Source: an uncultured Lachnospiraceae bacterium
Lineage (GTDB): Bacteria; Bacillota; Clostridia; Lachnospirales; Lachnospiraceae
NCBI GenBank assembly: GCA_947594855.1
Contig: CANQEL010000016.1
Span: 1-54,997, forward strand
Direction of reading: 5' to 3'
Length of the DNA: 54,997 bases
Part shown: positions 22,720 to 33,714 of the stretch, piece after piece
Position numbering within the stretch: position 1 is the stretch's first letter
Layout: each line of letters begins with the position of its first letter
Program-made: the position numbers and the translations under genes
Notes under the pieces: generated by a model
What the model was told of the DNA's origin: nothing
The model's database searches: none
The model's input: only the letters and a program-made list of their open reading frames with translations

Positions 22720-25131
22720 GTGGATTACAGAAAAAAGGCAACGGCAAAAATTGCCCATGGACTTACTTCTCCCAACAGACGAATACTATCAAAATTCAGC
22801 GTACTGTCTTTCAGGCTTCTTCTGGTTGTAATTATAACCACAGTACTTTTAGGCATAACAACGGTACTGGGCGTTTTACGCGGTCTTATAGATACTGCAC
22901 CAAATATTGATTCTATTGATGTATCCCCTGAGGGTTATTCAACTACAATATATGACGCAGACGGACATCCTACACAGACGCTCGTAGGACAAAATGCCAA
23001 CCGTATATATGTTACACTTGACCAGATTCCCAAATGTGTACAGAATGCTTTTATTGCAATAGAAGATTCCAGGTTCAGGGAGCATAACGGCATTGACATA
23101 ATGGGTATAATACGTGCCGCTGCTAATATATTCCAGACCGGAGATTTAAGCCAGGGCGCAAGTACCATTACACAGCAGCTTCTTAAAAACACGGTATTTG
23201 AAGGCGGAGCCGAGAATTCCGATGTCGATAAAATACAGCGTAAAATACAGGAACAATATCTTGCTGTCCAGCTTGAAGCCAAAATGAATAATAAAGACCT
23301 GATACTTGAATATTATCTTAATACAATTAACCTCGGTCAGAATACCCTTGGAGTACAGGCTGCATCAAAAAGATATTTTGGCAAAAGCGTAAGCGAGCTT
23401 AATGTATCTGAAGCCGCAGTTATTGCCGGAATTACACAGAACCCTGCTGCATATAACCCTATATCACATCCTGAAGACAACAGGGAAAAACGTGCAATTG
23501 TGCTTCAGTATATGAATGAACAGGGTTATATAAATAATGCCGAATATAATGAGGCGCTTAATGATAATGTATACGAAAGAATAGCGGAATATAATGAAAA
23601 CTTTTCGTCTGAATCGGATTCAGCTTCAGTAACGTCATACTTTAATGACGCACTTTTTGAGCAGGTAATTAATGATTTGAAAGAGGAGCTCGGATATACG
23701 GAAACGCAGGCCTATAACGCAGTATACCGCGGAGGCCTGGACATATATTCTACACAGGATTCGGAAATACAGAAAATATGTGATGATGTCCTTAACGACC
23801 CTTCTTACTATCCATCCAATTCCGAATACCAGCTTTCATACCAGCTTTCAGTACTTTCGGAAGACGGTACACAGACTAATTATAACGAACAAACACTGAA
23901 AGCATATTTTCTTAAAAGTAATCCTTACTTTGATATATATTTTACAGACAAAAAATCTGCCAAACCTTATATCAAAAAATATAAAAAATATGTATTAAAA
24001 GACACTGATAAAATTACCGGTGAAAATATCAATTATATAATACAGCCGCAGATATCATTTGTAATTATGGACCAGAGCAATGGAAAGGTACTTGCACTTG
24101 TCGGCGGCCGCGGCAAAAAAACAGGTTCAAGAACACTTAACCGTGCTTCGGATTCTCTGCGCCAGCCCGGTTCCACTTTCAAAATACTGTCAACATATCT
24201 TCCGGCATTTGACACCGCCGGAATGACTTTATCAACAATAGAACGGGATGAAAAATATTATTATCCCGGAACCAAAATTCAGGTCCATAACTGGACAGGA
24301 AGCGCATATAAAGGTAATGTAACCCTGCGTCAGGCAATATATGATTCTATGAATGTAGTAACAGTAAAAACTCTTGATAAAGTCACACCAAAAGTTGCAT
24401 ATGATTATCTTTTGAATCTAGGATTTACTACACTAGTAGATAGAAGAGTGGGTGCCGATGGAAAAGTATATAGCGATATACAGCTCCCTATGGCTCTCGG
24501 CGGACTTACTGACGGCGTTACCAATCTTGAACTCACAGCCGCATATGCTTCCATTGCAAACGGAGGCGTATACACTGAACCGATATTATATACAAGGATT
24601 CTGGACCATGACGGAAATGTCCTTCTTGAAAAATCACCTGTAACGCGCCAGGTATTTAAAGAATCCACAGCAAGTCTTCTTACAAGCGCTATGGAAGACG
24701 TTATATCAATAGGTACCGGAACAGCCGCAAAATTTACATCCATAAATATGCCTGAGGCGGGAAAGACGGGTACAACATCAAATGATATAGACCTTTGGTT
24801 TGAAGGCTTTACACCATACTATACTGCCGGAATATGGGGAGGCTGGGACCTCAATAAGGACCAGGTTAATACTACATATCACAAAACTCTGTGGAAAACC
24901 ATTATGGAAAAAGTTCACACTGCAAAGAAACTCCCTGCAACTGAATTTAATATACATTCTTCGGTAAACAGTGTAGCAATATGCCGTACATGCGGCAAAC
25001 TCGCTATACCGGGTGTATGCTCTGCCTATGGCGATGAAAAAACAGAATACTTCTCTGATGAAGCGGCTCCAAAGGATTATTGTACATGTCATCCTACCAA
25101 ATCAACCAGGAAATTTAACGAAGGGGAATAA
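22720..25131 (+). CDS. Class A penicillin-binding protein (glycosyltransferase-transpeptidase)
   Basis: 803 residues from GTG 22720, 8 nt after GGAGG. Builds and cross-links peptidoglycan at the outer face of the membrane. One N-terminal anchor (LLLVVIITTVLLGITTVLGV, about 33-52). GT51 domain with catalytic Glu in IEDSRFREHNGID (about 115) and QGASTITQQL. Transpeptidase motifs in order: SxxK GSTFK (about 483), SxN SMN (about 542), KTGT (about 681). After the catalytic domain a tail has CRTCGKLAIPGVC and CTCH, five cysteines that could bind metal or form disulfides. It converges on ygiQ with 9 nt between. Confidence 0.93.
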   Translation: MDYRKKATAKIAHGLTSPNRRILSKFSVLSFRLLLVVIITTVLLGITTVLGVLRGLIDTAPNIDSIDVSPEGYSTTIYDADGHPTQTLVGQNANRIYVTLDQIPKCVQNAFIAIEDSRFREHNGIDIMGIIRAAANIFQTGDLSQGASTITQQLLKNTVFEGGAENSDVDKIQRKIQEQYLAVQLEAKMNNKDLILEYYLNTINLGQNTLGVQAASKRYFGKSVSELNVSEAAVIAGITQNPAAYNPISHPEDNREKRAIVLQYMNEQGYINNAEYNEALNDNVYERIAEYNENFSSESDSASVTSYFNDALFEQVINDLKEELGYTETQAYNAVYRGGLDIYSTQDSEIQKICDDVLNDPSYYPSNSEYQLSYQLSVLSEDGTQTNYNEQTLKAYFLKSNPYFDIYFTDKKSAKPYIKKYKKYVLKDTDKITGENINYIIQPQISFVIMDQSNGKVLALVGGRGKKTGSRTLNRASDSLRQPGSTFKILSTYLPAFDTAGMTLSTIERDEKYYYPGTKIQVHNWTGSAYKGNVTLRQAIYDSMNVVTVKTLDKVTPKVAYDYLLNLGFTTLVDRRVGADGKVYSDIQLPMALGGLTDGVTNLELTAAYASIANGGVYTEPILYTRILDHDGNVLLEKSPVTRQVFKESTASLLTSAMEDVISIGTGTAAKFTSINMPEAGKTGTTSNDIDLWFEGFTPYYTAGIWGGWDLNKDQVNTTYHKTLWKTIMEKVHTAKKLPATEFNIHSSVNSVAICRTCGKLAIPGVCSAYGDEKTEYFSDEAAPKDYCTCHPTKSTRKFNEGE

Positions 25132-25140
25132 ATATATACT

Positions 25141-26940
25141 TTATTTTCTCGGTCTTATCAGACATTTCTTTCCAAATCCTATAAGGTCTTTCCGGCCGCA
25201 TTTTATAAGCGCCTCTTTTACAAGCTCATAATTCTCAGGACGTCTGTACTGTATCAGCGCCCTTTGCATTGCCTTTTCATGAGGATTTTTGGGTACATAT
25301 ACCTTTTCCATTGTCCTTGGGTCAAGCCCTGTATAATACATACATGTGGATATAGTTGAAGGCGTTGGATAGAAATCCTGTACCTGCTCAGGCATATAGC
25401 CGAGATCTCTTATATACTCTGCAAGCATTACTGCATCCGAAAGTGTAGAACCGGGGTGCGAGGACATAAAATAAGGTACAATATACTGTTTCTTCTTACT
25501 TCTTTCATTAATTTTATTAAACCTTCTGCAGAACTTCTCATATGTGGAATGAGAAGGTTTTCCCATATACTTAAGAACCGAATCAGATACATGCTCAGGA
25601 GCAACTCTGAGCTGTCCGCTTATATGATGTTTACACAGTTCATTCAAAAATGCATCATCTTTATCAGCGGCAGCATAATCATAACGTATTCCGGACCTTA
25701 TAAATACCTTTTTCACACCCGGAATACTCCTTACTTTTTTAAGCAGCTTTACATAATCGCTATGATCCGTGCGTACATTTTTGCACATATCCGGAAACAG
25801 GCAAAGCCTGTCCTTACATGCGCCAAATCTGTTCTGTTTTTTACATGCCGGAAACCTGAAGTCTGCCGTCGGTCCTCCTATATCATGTATATAACCCTTA
25901 AAATCCGGAGCTTTAGTCATCTTTTCTGCCTCAGCAATTATGGATTCATGGCTTCTTGCCTGTACTATACGGCCCTGATGGAATGTAAGCGCACAGAAGT
26001 TACAGCTTCCAAAACACCCCCTGTTGCCCGTTATACTGAATTTAACCTCTTCTATTGCTTTTACACCCCCAAGCGGCTCATAAGATGGATGATATGTATT
26101 CATATAACCGTAAGAATACACATCGTCCAGTTCACGCGTTGTAAGAGGTTCAGCAGGCGGATTCTGAACAACACATACTTTATTAGGATATTCCTCACAT
26201 AACATTTCAGCCGTAAATGGGTCTGTGTTGCAGTACTGTATATAAAAACTTTTTGCATATTCTCTTTTACTTTTTGATATCTCGCTAAATGAAGGAAGCA
26301 TCAATGCAGTATCAGGAACATTTTCCTTCTTTGTACGGTATACCGTTCCTTTTACATAAGTAATATCTGATACGTCTATTCCTGCGTCAAGCGCCTCTGC
26401 AAGTTCTATCATCGCACGCTCACCCATTCCATACATGAGTATATCTGCTCCTGAATCTAAGAGAACAGAGCGCTTTATACTATCAGACCAGTAATCATAA
26501 TGCGCCATACGTCTTAAACTTGCTTCTATACCCCCTATAAGTATCGGCGTATTTTTATATACATGACGAATCAGGTTGCAATATACAACAACCGCATAAT
26601 CTGGTCTCTTTCCAGTCTTACCTCCCGGCGTATATGCATCAGTCTTTCTTTTTCTGCCTGCCACGGTATAATGATTTACCATAGAATCCATATTGCCTGC
26701 TGACACCAGAAATGCGAGACGCGGCTCTCCAAGCTGCATAATGCTCCTATCATCTTTCCAGTCAGGCTGGGCAATAACTCCTACCTTATAGCCAAATGCC
26801 TCAAGCGTTCTTGTAATTATAGCCATACCAAAAGAAGGATGGTCAACATAAGCGTCACCGCTTATATACACAAAATCACACTGCTTCCATCCGCGTTTTT
26901 CCATATCCTTTTTTGAAACCGGCAAAAAATCATGTATCAT
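25141..26940 (-). CDS. YgiQ family radical SAM protein
   Basis: 599 residues. N-terminal YgiQ domain ([20 protein letters not shown]), then a radical SAM core with [17 protein letters not shown], the CxxxCxxC that binds the [4Fe-4S] cluster (near 306-313), and extra cysteines at [12 protein letters not shown]. The C-terminal part has [23 protein letters not shown], typical of the family. The substrate is not known. ATG follows AGGAGAAGATA and overlaps the end of uvrC by 11 nt, so translation is probably coupled. Confidence 0.92.
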   Translation of the reverse strand: MIHDFLPVSKKDMEKRGWKQCDFVYISGDAYVDHPSFGMAIITRTLEAFGYKVGVIAQPDWKDDRSIMQLGEPRLAFLVSAGNMDSMVNHYTVAGRKRKTDAYTPGGKTGKRPDYAVVVYCNLIRHVYKNTPILIGGIEASLRRMAHYDYWSDSIKRSVLLDSGADILMYGMGERAMIELAEALDAGIDVSDITYVKGTVYRTKKENVPDTALMLPSFSEISKSKREYAKSFYIQYCNTDPFTAEMLCEEYPNKVCVVQNPPAEPLTTRELDDVYSYGYMNTYHPSYEPLGGVKAIEEVKFSITGNRGCFGSCNFCALTFHQGRIVQARSHESIIAEAEKMTKAPDFKGYIHDIGGPTADFRFPACKKQNRFGACKDRLCLFPDMCKNVRTDHSDYVKLLKKVRSIPGVKKVFIRSGIRYDYAAADKDDAFLNELCKHHISGQLRVAPEHVSDSVLKYMGKPSHSTYEKFCRRFNKINERSKKKQYIVPYFMSSHPGSTLSDAVMLAEYIRDLGYMPEQVQDFYPTPSTISTCMYYTGLDPRTMEKVYVPKNPHEKAMQRALIQYRRPENYELVKEALIKCGRKDLIGFGKKCLIRPRK

Positions 26941-28807
26941 TATCTTCTCCTGTTATTCCATTTTTATCATGAACATCAGACCTGAAAAATTCATACACCT
27001 GCTTTGCAACTGCCATATTCATTCCTTCAACCTGTGAAAGTTCTTCTATTGAGGCATCTCTTATTCTTTCAAGCGATTTGAAATACTGCATAAGAGCCCT
27101 TCTTCTCTGTGGTCCGATACCTTTAATATCATCAAGTACCGATCTTACCTGCTCCTTACTTCTAAGTGAACGATGATATTCAATAGCAAATCTGTGGGTT
27201 TCGTCCTGTATTCTTGTAATCAGTTTAAAGCACTCACTAGTAACTTTAATCGGAATCTCTTCTCCATTATAATACAATCCCCTGGTTCTGTGATTATTAT
27301 CTTTAACCATTCCACATACCGGTATATCAAGCCCAAACTCATTTAATACAGACAGGGCGATATTTACCTGTCCCCTGCCTCCATCCATCAATATAATATC
27401 AGGAAAAACTGCAAAACCGGAATTCTTCTCCATATCGCGCAGCCCGTGTTCCAGACGTCTCGTAAGTACTTCTTTCATAGAAGCATAATCATCAGGCCCT
27501 TTTACAGTGCGGATTCTGAACTTTCTGTAATCATGTTTTCTCGGTTTTCCATTCTCAAATACTACCATGGAACCTACGCTTTCAAATCCATTTGTATTGG
27601 ATATATCATATGATTCTACTCTTGTAATATCAGGCAGCCCCAGGCACTCTGACAACTCATGCATTGCTCCTGTAGTTCTTTCCTGCTCTTTTCTTATTCT
27701 CTCTGCATCCTGCATAAGAACAAGTTCTGCATTCTTTTTCGCAAGCTCCATAAGTTTTCCCTTTTCACCTATTTTAGGTGTCTTTAAATATACCCTTCGG
27801 CCTCTTTTTGATGACAACCATTCAGATATTATACCTGCATCAGCAATTTCACAGGGGAGCATAAGTTCTTTTGGAATATCAGGAGTATCAGCATAGTACT
27901 GTTTGACAAAAGAAGCTATGACGTCTTCTTCTTTCTCGCCATAAACCCCTGTAAGATAATGATGCTCCCTGCCAATCATCTTTCCCGCGCGTATAAAAAA
28001 TACCTGCACGACAGCTTCATCATCAGAAACCGCCATTGCTATTACATCCCTGTCTTCATCTCCGTTTCCGGAGGCTTTCTGTTTCTCACTAATTCTTTGT
28101 ATATTTGCTATACTATCTCTGTAGACAGCTGCTTTTTCAAAATCCATTCGTGATGAAGCTTCAGACATTTTTTCTTTTAAATCATTAATTACGGTTTTAA
28201 CATTTCCTGAAAGTACGGCAATAGCGTTTTCAAAATTTTTCAGATATTCTTCTCTGCTAATATACCCCTGACACGGCGCGCTACATCTGTTAATATGATA
28301 ATACAGACACGGTCTTCCGTCTGTTACGCCTTCAGTAAGTTTTTTATTACATGTCCTTAGAGAGAATGTCTTTATAAGAAAATCCAGCGTCTCCTTCATT
28401 GCACTTATATTGGTATATGGTCCGAAGTATCTGGCGGCGTCACGCTTTCTTTTATGCGTAAAAAGGAGCCTTGGGTACGGCTCCTGTATCGTCGCTTTTA
28501 TATAAGGATAACTTTTATCGTCCTTAAGCATAGTATTATACTTTGGTGAATGTTCCTTTATCAGATTACATTCCAAAACAAGTGCCGTAGCCTCAGAATC
28601 AGTAATAATATACTCAAAACTGGCAATCTGGCTTATCATTCTTTCAATTTTAGGAGAAACGTTCCTTCCCGGCTGAAAATACTGCCTCACCCTGTTTTTA
28701 AGGCTTATTGCCTTTCCCACATATATTATGGCATCAGATGCATCATGCATCAGGTATACTCCGGGATTATCAGGAAGTTTCTTAAGCTCTTCTTCCAAAT
28801 TAAACAT
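26930..28807 (-). CDS. uvrC: Excinuclease ABC subunit C
   Basis: 625 residues. It makes both incisions in nucleotide-excision repair with UvrA and UvrB. Domains in order: GIY-YIG nuclease ([19 protein letters not shown], 15-33), a cysteine-bearing segment, the UvrB-binding UVR motif ([11 protein letters not shown], about 213), the RNase H-like 5' nuclease ([23 protein letters not shown]), and two helix-hairpin-helix units at the end ([31 protein letters not shown]). Complete. AGGACGTGCCGGA precedes the ATG. It lies between the Cof-type phosphatase and ygiQ in a run of closely spaced genes. Confidence 0.97.
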   Translation of the reverse strand: MFNLEEELKKLPDNPGVYLMHDASDAIIYVGKAISLKNRVRQYFQPGRNVSPKIERMISQIASFEYIITDSEATALVLECNLIKEHSPKYNTMLKDDKSYPYIKATIQEPYPRLLFTHKRKRDAARYFGPYTNISAMKETLDFLIKTFSLRTCNKKLTEGVTDGRPCLYYHINRCSAPCQGYISREEYLKNFENAIAVLSGNVKTVINDLKEKMSEASSRMDFEKAAVYRDSIANIQRISEKQKASGNGDEDRDVIAMAVSDDEAVVQVFFIRAGKMIGREHHYLTGVYGEKEEDVIASFVKQYYADTPDIPKELMLPCEIADAGIISEWLSSKRGRRVYLKTPKIGEKGKLMELAKKNAELVLMQDAERIRKEQERTTGAMHELSECLGLPDITRVESYDISNTNGFESVGSMVVFENGKPRKHDYRKFRIRTVKGPDDYASMKEVLTRRLEHGLRDMEKNSGFAVFPDIILMDGGRGQVNIALSVLNEFGLDIPVCGMVKDNNHRTRGLYYNGEEIPIKVTSECFKLITRIQDETHRFAIEYHRSLRSKEQVRSVLDDIKGIGPQRRRALMQYFKSLERIRDASIEELSQVEGMNMAVAKQVYEFFRSDVHDKNGITGEDNDT

Positions 28808-28818
28808 TCCGGCACGTC

Positions 28819-29646
28819 CTATTCCGTTTGATTATAAAAAAATCTTTTAATTGCCTTAAGCACTCCGTTATTATCATTTGAGTCTGTAATATAATCCGCT
28901 TTGTCTATAAGAAGCGGATTGGAATTAGCCATTGCAACTCCCATTCCGGCATACTCAATCATAGTAATGTCATTAGCTCCATCGCCAATACATATAAGCT
29001 CTTTTCTGTCAACCCCAAGTTTATGAATAAAACTTTCAAGCGCAGCAGCTTTATGTACGTTATCAGGTAATACCTCAATAAAAAATTCTTCAGACAAAAA
29101 TATATTCAGCCTGCCTTCAAAACGTTTTCTTACATTATCAAGGACTTCCCTAAGATGCTCCGGCTCACCTGTAAGCAAACACTTATTAAAAGGTTTCTTA
29201 AAATATACCGGGAAATTTTCCACTTCCTTTAATTTCATTTTGCATGCCCATGCATCATATTCCTGATATTTATCAATTCCATTTCCGCTTATAAGGCAGT
29301 CATTTTCATAACCTATAATTCCAAGGTTATTTTCAACCGCTACTTCATATATTTCAGGCAGATATGTCAATGCAAGAGGATTATCATATACAATTTCCCC
29401 TGTGGCGCAGTTGATTATACGACCTCCGTTAAATGACATTACATAACTTCCAAACTTCACAAATTCAAGCTCGTCTACAATATGCCTGAAACCATACTCC
29501 GACCTTCCTGAAGCAATAATTACTTTTATCCCGTTCTCCTGAAGCCTGATTACCGCTTCCTTTGTTTCCTTTGTAATAATCTTATCGCTTGTAGTAAGCG
29601 TTCCGTCTATATCCAGCGCAAGTATTTTATACCTGTTGTTCATCAT
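28819..29646 (-). CDS. Cof-type HAD phosphatase
   Basis: 275 residues. Motif [14 protein letters not shown] (nucleophile Asp in the first ten to fifteen residues), motif II IIASGRS, motif [25 protein letters not shown], with a IIB-type cap between. Members dephosphorylate sugar phosphates or cofactors such as pyridoxal phosphate; the substrate cannot be read here. The gene start overlaps the end of ftsH by 20 nt. Two adjacent ATG codons (29646, 29643) follow AAAGGGT. Confidence 0.88.
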   Translation of the reverse strand: MMNNRYKILALDIDGTLTTSDKIITKETKEAVIRLQENGIKVIIASGRSEYGFRHIVDELEFVKFGSYVMSFNGGRIINCATGEIVYDNPLALTYLPEIYEVAVENNLGIIGYENDCLISGNGIDKYQEYDAWACKMKLKEVENFPVYFKKPFNKCLLTGEPEHLREVLDNVRKRFEGRLNIFLSEEFFIEVLPDNVHKAAALESFIHKLGVDRKELICIGDGANDITMIEYAGMGVAMANSNPLLIDKADYITDSNDNNGVLKAIKRFFYNQTE

Positions 29647-31504
29647 CTTTTGTACCCTTTACGTCATTATATATTTCCATAAACTCTTTGCCTGTAATCG
29701 TCTCTTTTTCCTTAAGGTATGTGGCAATCCTGTTCAAAGCATCCATATTTTCCCTAAGAAGCATTTTAGCTCTTTCATAGCATCTTGCAAGAAGCTCTTT
29801 AACTTCTTCATCTATCTGGGCCGCCGTTGCATCCCCGCAGTTGGTTACCGCTCTGTTATCAAGATATACGCTCTCCATGCTTTCAAGTCCCATAAGGCCA
29901 AATTTTTCTGACATTCCATACTGCGTAATCATTGCCCTGGCTATGGATGTTGCCTGTTGTATATCGTTTGCCGCGCCTGTAGTTACTGAGTCAAATTTCA
30001 GTTCCTCTGCGGCCCGGCCTGCAAGAAGCGTAACAAGCCTTGCCTCAAGTTCAGACTTTTTCATAAGGTATTTTTCTTCTTCAGGCACCTGCATTACATA
30101 ACCAAGCGAACCCATTGTTCTTGGTACAATCGTAATCTTCTGTACAGGTTCTGCATTTTTCTCAAGCGCAGTAATAAGCGCATGGCCAACCTCATGATAT
30201 GAAACAATATTTTTCTCTTCATCACTGAGTATGCGGTCCTTTTTCTCTTTTCCTGCAATTACAACTTCTACTGCTTCAAACAAATCTTTCTGCGCAACTG
30301 CCCTTCTTCCTCCCCTTGCCGCCATAATTGCCGCTTCATTAATCATATTCGCAAGGTCAGAGCCTACAGCGCCGGAAGTTGCAAGCGCAATCTCTTCAAG
30401 GTCTACCGACTCATCCATCAGTACATCCCTTGAGTGAACTTTAAGAACATCTATCCTTCCTTTAAGGTCAGGTTTCTCAACAATAATACGTCTGTCAAAT
30501 CTTCCCGGCCTCAGAAGAGCTTTATCAAGTACTTCAGGCCTGTTCGTTGCGCCAAGCATAATAATTCCTTTTGACGAATCAAAACCATCCATTTCTGACA
30601 ACAGCTGATTCAGAGTCTGCTCGCGCTCATCATTGCCTCCGCCATATTGTGTATCCCTGCTTTTTCCTATCGCATCTATCTCATCAATAAATACAATACA
30701 TGGAGCCATCTGCTGAGCCTGCTTAAATAAATCCCTCACCCTTGAAGCTCCGACTCCGACAAACATTTCAACAAAATCAGAACCCGACAACGAGAAAAAC
30801 GGAACCTTCGCTTCTCCTGCAACTGCTTTTGCAAGAAGCGTTTTTCCTGTTCCCGGAGGTCCGACAAGGAGAGCTCCCTTTGGAAGCTTGGCTCCTATCT
30901 GAGTATATTTCGACGGATTATGCAGGAAGTCAACAATCTCCCTCATTGATTCCTTTGCTTCTTCCTGCCCTGCAACATCACGGAATGTTACGCCGGTCTC
31001 TTTCTGTACATACATTTTGGCATTGCTCTTGCCAACTCCCATAAGTCCCCCGCCATTCCTTGACATCATCCTGAACAGCAGCCACAATAACAGCCATAGC
31101 ATTACCAGCGGAAGAACGTATATCTTAATAAAATCAAGTATTCCGGTACTTGTATCCTGTATTTCTCCCTTAAATTCAACACCGGCCCTTTCAAGCCTGT
31201 CAATAAGGCTGTCGTCTCTCAGGGCGCTTGTATAATATATCTTTGTATAATATATACTGCCATCTTTTTTCTTCGGTGCAATATATATCACATTTGCAGA
31301 AAATTTTACTGCCGCAACCTCTCCGTTATCAATCATTTCAAGAAATCTTGAATAAGTTATCTCTTCACGCGAGCTTTCCTGAAGTTTTTTATTCATAAAG
31401 GATATGAGCATAAAAGCTATCAGTGACGCCGCAATACATATGATAATGAAATACATATTGCTCTTTTTTTTCTTATTGTTGTTATTATTGCTATTATTAT
31501 CCAT
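29627..31504 (-). CDS. ftsH: ATP-dependent zinc metalloprotease FtsH
   Basis: 625 residues. A membrane-bound AAA protease that degrades unfolded or regulatory proteins. An Asn/Lys-rich start, first membrane segment ([20 protein letters not shown]), extracytoplasmic domain, second segment ([16 protein letters not shown]), Walker A GPPGTGKT (near 213), Walker [13 protein letters not shown], arginine-finger region LLRPGRFDR, zinc site HEVGH (near 435) and a following acidic ligand region. All parts present. GAGGTAAAGT precedes the ATG. It is the first gene of the ftsH-phosphatase-uvrC-ygiQ run. Confidence 0.97.
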   Translation of the reverse strand: MDNNSNNNNNKKKKSNMYFIIICIAASLIAFMLISFMNKKLQESSREEITYSRFLEMIDNGEVAAVKFSANVIYIAPKKKDGSIYYTKIYYTSALRDDSLIDRLERAGVEFKGEIQDTSTGILDFIKIYVLPLVMLWLLLWLLFRMMSRNGGGLMGVGKSNAKMYVQKETGVTFRDVAGQEEAKESMREIVDFLHNPSKYTQIGAKLPKGALLVGPPGTGKTLLAKAVAGEAKVPFFSLSGSDFVEMFVGVGASRVRDLFKQAQQMAPCIVFIDEIDAIGKSRDTQYGGGNDEREQTLNQLLSEMDGFDSSKGIIMLGATNRPEVLDKALLRPGRFDRRIIVEKPDLKGRIDVLKVHSRDVLMDESVDLEEIALATSGAVGSDLANMINEAAIMAARGGRRAVAQKDLFEAVEVVIAGKEKKDRILSDEEKNIVSYHEVGHALITALEKNAEPVQKITIVPRTMGSLGYVMQVPEEEKYLMKKSELEARLVTLLAGRAAEELKFDSVTTGAANDIQQATSIARAMITQYGMSEKFGLMGLESMESVYLDNRAVTNCGDATAAQIDEEVKELLARCYERAKMLLRENMDALNRIATYLKEKETITGKEFMEIYNDVKGTKDDEQQV

Positions 31505-31539
31505 ACTTTACCTCAATTCAAATTTTGTAAGATTCTCTT

Positions 31540-31598
31540 ATTATAAGTCTTAATATAATATAAATCAACTTGAAAAATAAGATTTATTTTGATATAAT
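31540..31598. promoter_or_regulatory. Back-to-back promoters of ftsH and pyrG
   Basis: ftsH (minus): TTGATT (31568-31563), 17 nt, TATAAT (31545-31540). pyrG (plus): TTGAAA (31570-31575), 17 nt, TATAAT (31593-31598). The two -35 boxes are separated by one base, so the two promoters probably compete. No G-run or hairpin attenuator of the Bacillus pyrG type is seen in the pyrG leader. Confidence 0.7.
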
Positions 31599-31670
31599 AA
31601 TGAACGTGTGTTATTAACCTTTGTCAATTAATTTATATATATATGTTTTTATAGAACCAGGAGGGGTTTT

Positions 31671-33284
31671 ATGTCAGTTAAATACATATTTGTTACGGGC
31701 GGTGTCGTATCAGGTCTTGGTAAGGGAATTACTGCAGCATCACTTGGAAGACTCTTGAAAATGAGAGGCTACAGCGTTACCATGCAGAAATTTGACCCAT
31801 ATATTAATATAGACCCGGGAACCATGAACCCGATACAGCATGGGGAAGTATTTGTAACGGATGACGGTGCCGAAACAGACCTTGACCTTGGACATTATGA
31901 AAGATTTATTGATGAAAGCCTGACAAAGCAAAGCAATGTGACTACAGGCAAAATATACTGGTCTGTTCTGTCCAAAGAACGAAGGGGAGACTACGGCGGA
32001 GGTACAGTTCAGGTTATTCCACATATAACAAATGAAATCAAAAGCCGGTTTTACAGAAATGACGGTTCAGACGAAACACAGATTGCAATTATCGAAGTTG
32101 GCGGAACCGTGGGCGATATTGAAAGCCAGCCGTTCCTTGAGTCAATAAGGCAGTTTCAGCATGATGTAGGCCGTGAAAATGCAATTATTATACACGTTAC
32201 GCTTATTCCTTATCTTTCCGCATCAGGCGAAATGAAGACGAAACCTACACAGGCAAGCGTAAAGGAACTTCAGGGAATCGGCATACAGCCTGACATACTG
32301 GTATGCCGTACCGAAAAGGAACTTGAACCCGGCATAAAAGACAAGATTGCCCTGTTTTGTAATGTTCCTCCGGAAAACGTTATACAAAATATAGATGTTG
32401 AGACATTGTATGAGGCTCCTCTTGCGCTTGAAAAAGAACATCTTGCAGACATAGCGTGCAAATGCCTTAATCTTAAAAATCCTACGCCGGATCTTACAGA
32501 ATGGAGAACAATGGTTGACACTATCAAGAATCTTAAAGGCGACGTAACAGTTGCGCTTGTAGGAAAATATACCGCTCTGCATGACGCTTATATAAGCGTT
32601 GTGGAATCGCTTAAACATGGCGGTTTTGCACACAATACATCAGTTAATATCAAATGGCTTTCTTCAGAAGATGTAACAGATGACAATGCTTCCGTACTTC
32701 TTGGAGACGTAAGCGGAATCCTTGTACCTGGAGGTTTTGGAAGCCGTGGTATAGATGGAAAAATTGCAGCTATACGATATGCGCGCGAGAATGGAATCCC
32801 TTATCTTGGCCTATGCCTCGGAATGCAGCTTGCGCTCGTTGAATATGCAAAAAATGTACTCGGCTATACAGATGCGCACAGCGCAGAGCTGGACCCGTCT
32901 ACAACACATCCGGTAATCCACCTGATGCCTGAACAGGACGGAATAGAAGATATCGGAGGCACTCTCCGTCTGGGAGCATACCCATGCGTACTTGATAAAT
33001 CAAGTATCGCATATGAGCTTTATCAGAGTGAAACAATATATGAGCGCCACCGCCACCGTTATGAAGTAAATAATTATTACAGAGATGATTTAATCAAATC
33101 AGGACTCAGGCTTTCAGGTCTTTCTCCTGACGGAAGAATTGTCGAAATGCTTGAGCTTCCTTCACATCCATGGTTTGTGGCAACACAGGCGCATCCTGAA
33201 TTTAAATCAAGGCCAAACAGACCTCATCCTTTATTTAAAGGCTTTATAGGCGCAGCGCTCAAATATCAGAAAAAAGCAGAATAA
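31671..33284 (+). CDS. pyrG: CTP synthase
   Basis: 537 residues. Makes CTP from UTP with glutamine as nitrogen donor. Synthetase domain: [21 protein letters not shown] (6-26), [38 protein letters not shown]. Glutaminase domain: PGGFGSRG, the nucleophile Cys in [11 protein letters not shown] (near 381) and the His-Glu pair in THPEFKSRP. Complete. RBS CCAGGAGGGGTTTT. The last 26 nt overlap the 3' end of lspA on the other strand. Confidence 0.97.
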   Translation: MSVKYIFVTGGVVSGLGKGITAASLGRLLKMRGYSVTMQKFDPYINIDPGTMNPIQHGEVFVTDDGAETDLDLGHYERFIDESLTKQSNVTTGKIYWSVLSKERRGDYGGGTVQVIPHITNEIKSRFYRNDGSDETQIAIIEVGGTVGDIESQPFLESIRQFQHDVGRENAIIIHVTLIPYLSASGEMKTKPTQASVKELQGIGIQPDILVCRTEKELEPGIKDKIALFCNVPPENVIQNIDVETLYEAPLALEKEHLADIACKCLNLKNPTPDLTEWRTMVDTIKNLKGDVTVALVGKYTALHDAYISVVESLKHGGFAHNTSVNIKWLSSEDVTDDNASVLLGDVSGILVPGGFGSRGIDGKIAAIRYARENGIPYLGLCLGMQLALVEYAKNVLGYTDAHSAELDPSTTHPVIHLMPEQDGIEDIGGTLRLGAYPCVLDKSSIAYELYQSETIYERHRHRYEVNNYYRDDLIKSGLRLSGLSPDGRIVEMLELPSHPWFVATQAHPEFKSRPNRPHPLFKGFIGAALKYQKKAE

Positions 33285-33708
33285 TAATACCTGCAAAGAT
33301 TGAAAAATCACCCAGATTAAATACAATATGTTTTATAAAAGGCAGATTAATACTGAAATAATCAGTAACGCTGCCTTTTTTTATTCTGTCATATCCATTG
33401 GAAACCGCCCCGGCAAGTATAAGGGCAGTTCCAAGCTTTTTACCTGTACTTTTTTTCATTACAAACAAAGCTATATACATAATAAAAATAACTATAATAA
33501 GCACACAGTTCATTACCTTTAAAAACTTTTTATATCTTTTAAATAATCCCAAAAAAGCGCCTTTGTTACTGCTTCTTTGTACTACAACTGCCCCGGCAAG
33601 TATATATTTTTCATCCTTGCCGGTATAATGACGTTCTATATAATTTTTAAGAATGATATCTGCCGCCGCAATAAGCGCAAGCACAATTATACTTATCAAT
33701 ACAATCAC
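33259..33708 (-). CDS. lspA: Signal peptidase II (divergent)
   Basis: 149 residues with four membrane segments. Cleaves prolipoprotein signal peptides. Family motifs are present though altered: NKGAFLGLF (usually NxGAAFG), [15 protein letters not shown] with the first catalytic Asp, and [11 protein letters not shown] with the second. A GTG start 6 nt behind the recJ stop without a good ribosome-binding site suggests translational coupling to recJ. Many lipoproteins in this window would be substrates. Confidence 0.82.
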   Translation of the reverse strand: MIVLISIIVLALIAAADIILKNYIERHYTGKDEKYILAGAVVVQRSSNKGAFLGLFKRYKKFLKVMNCVLIIVIFIMYIALFVMKKSTGKKLGTALILAGAVSNGYDRIKKGSVTDYFSINLPFIKHIVFNLGDFSIFAGIIILLFSDI

Positions 33709-33714
33709 CCATAT

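Noticed and set aside
25456-26202. 248-codon plus-strand frame opposite ygiQ
   Set aside because: Long but antisense to a conserved radical SAM enzyme with all motifs; composition reflects the complement.
31600-31670. Pyrimidine-type attenuator in the pyrG leader
   Set aside because: No initial G-run and no terminator hairpin could be found.
32223-32633. Minus-strand frame opposite pyrG
   Set aside because: Antisense shadow of conserved CTP synthase coding sequence.
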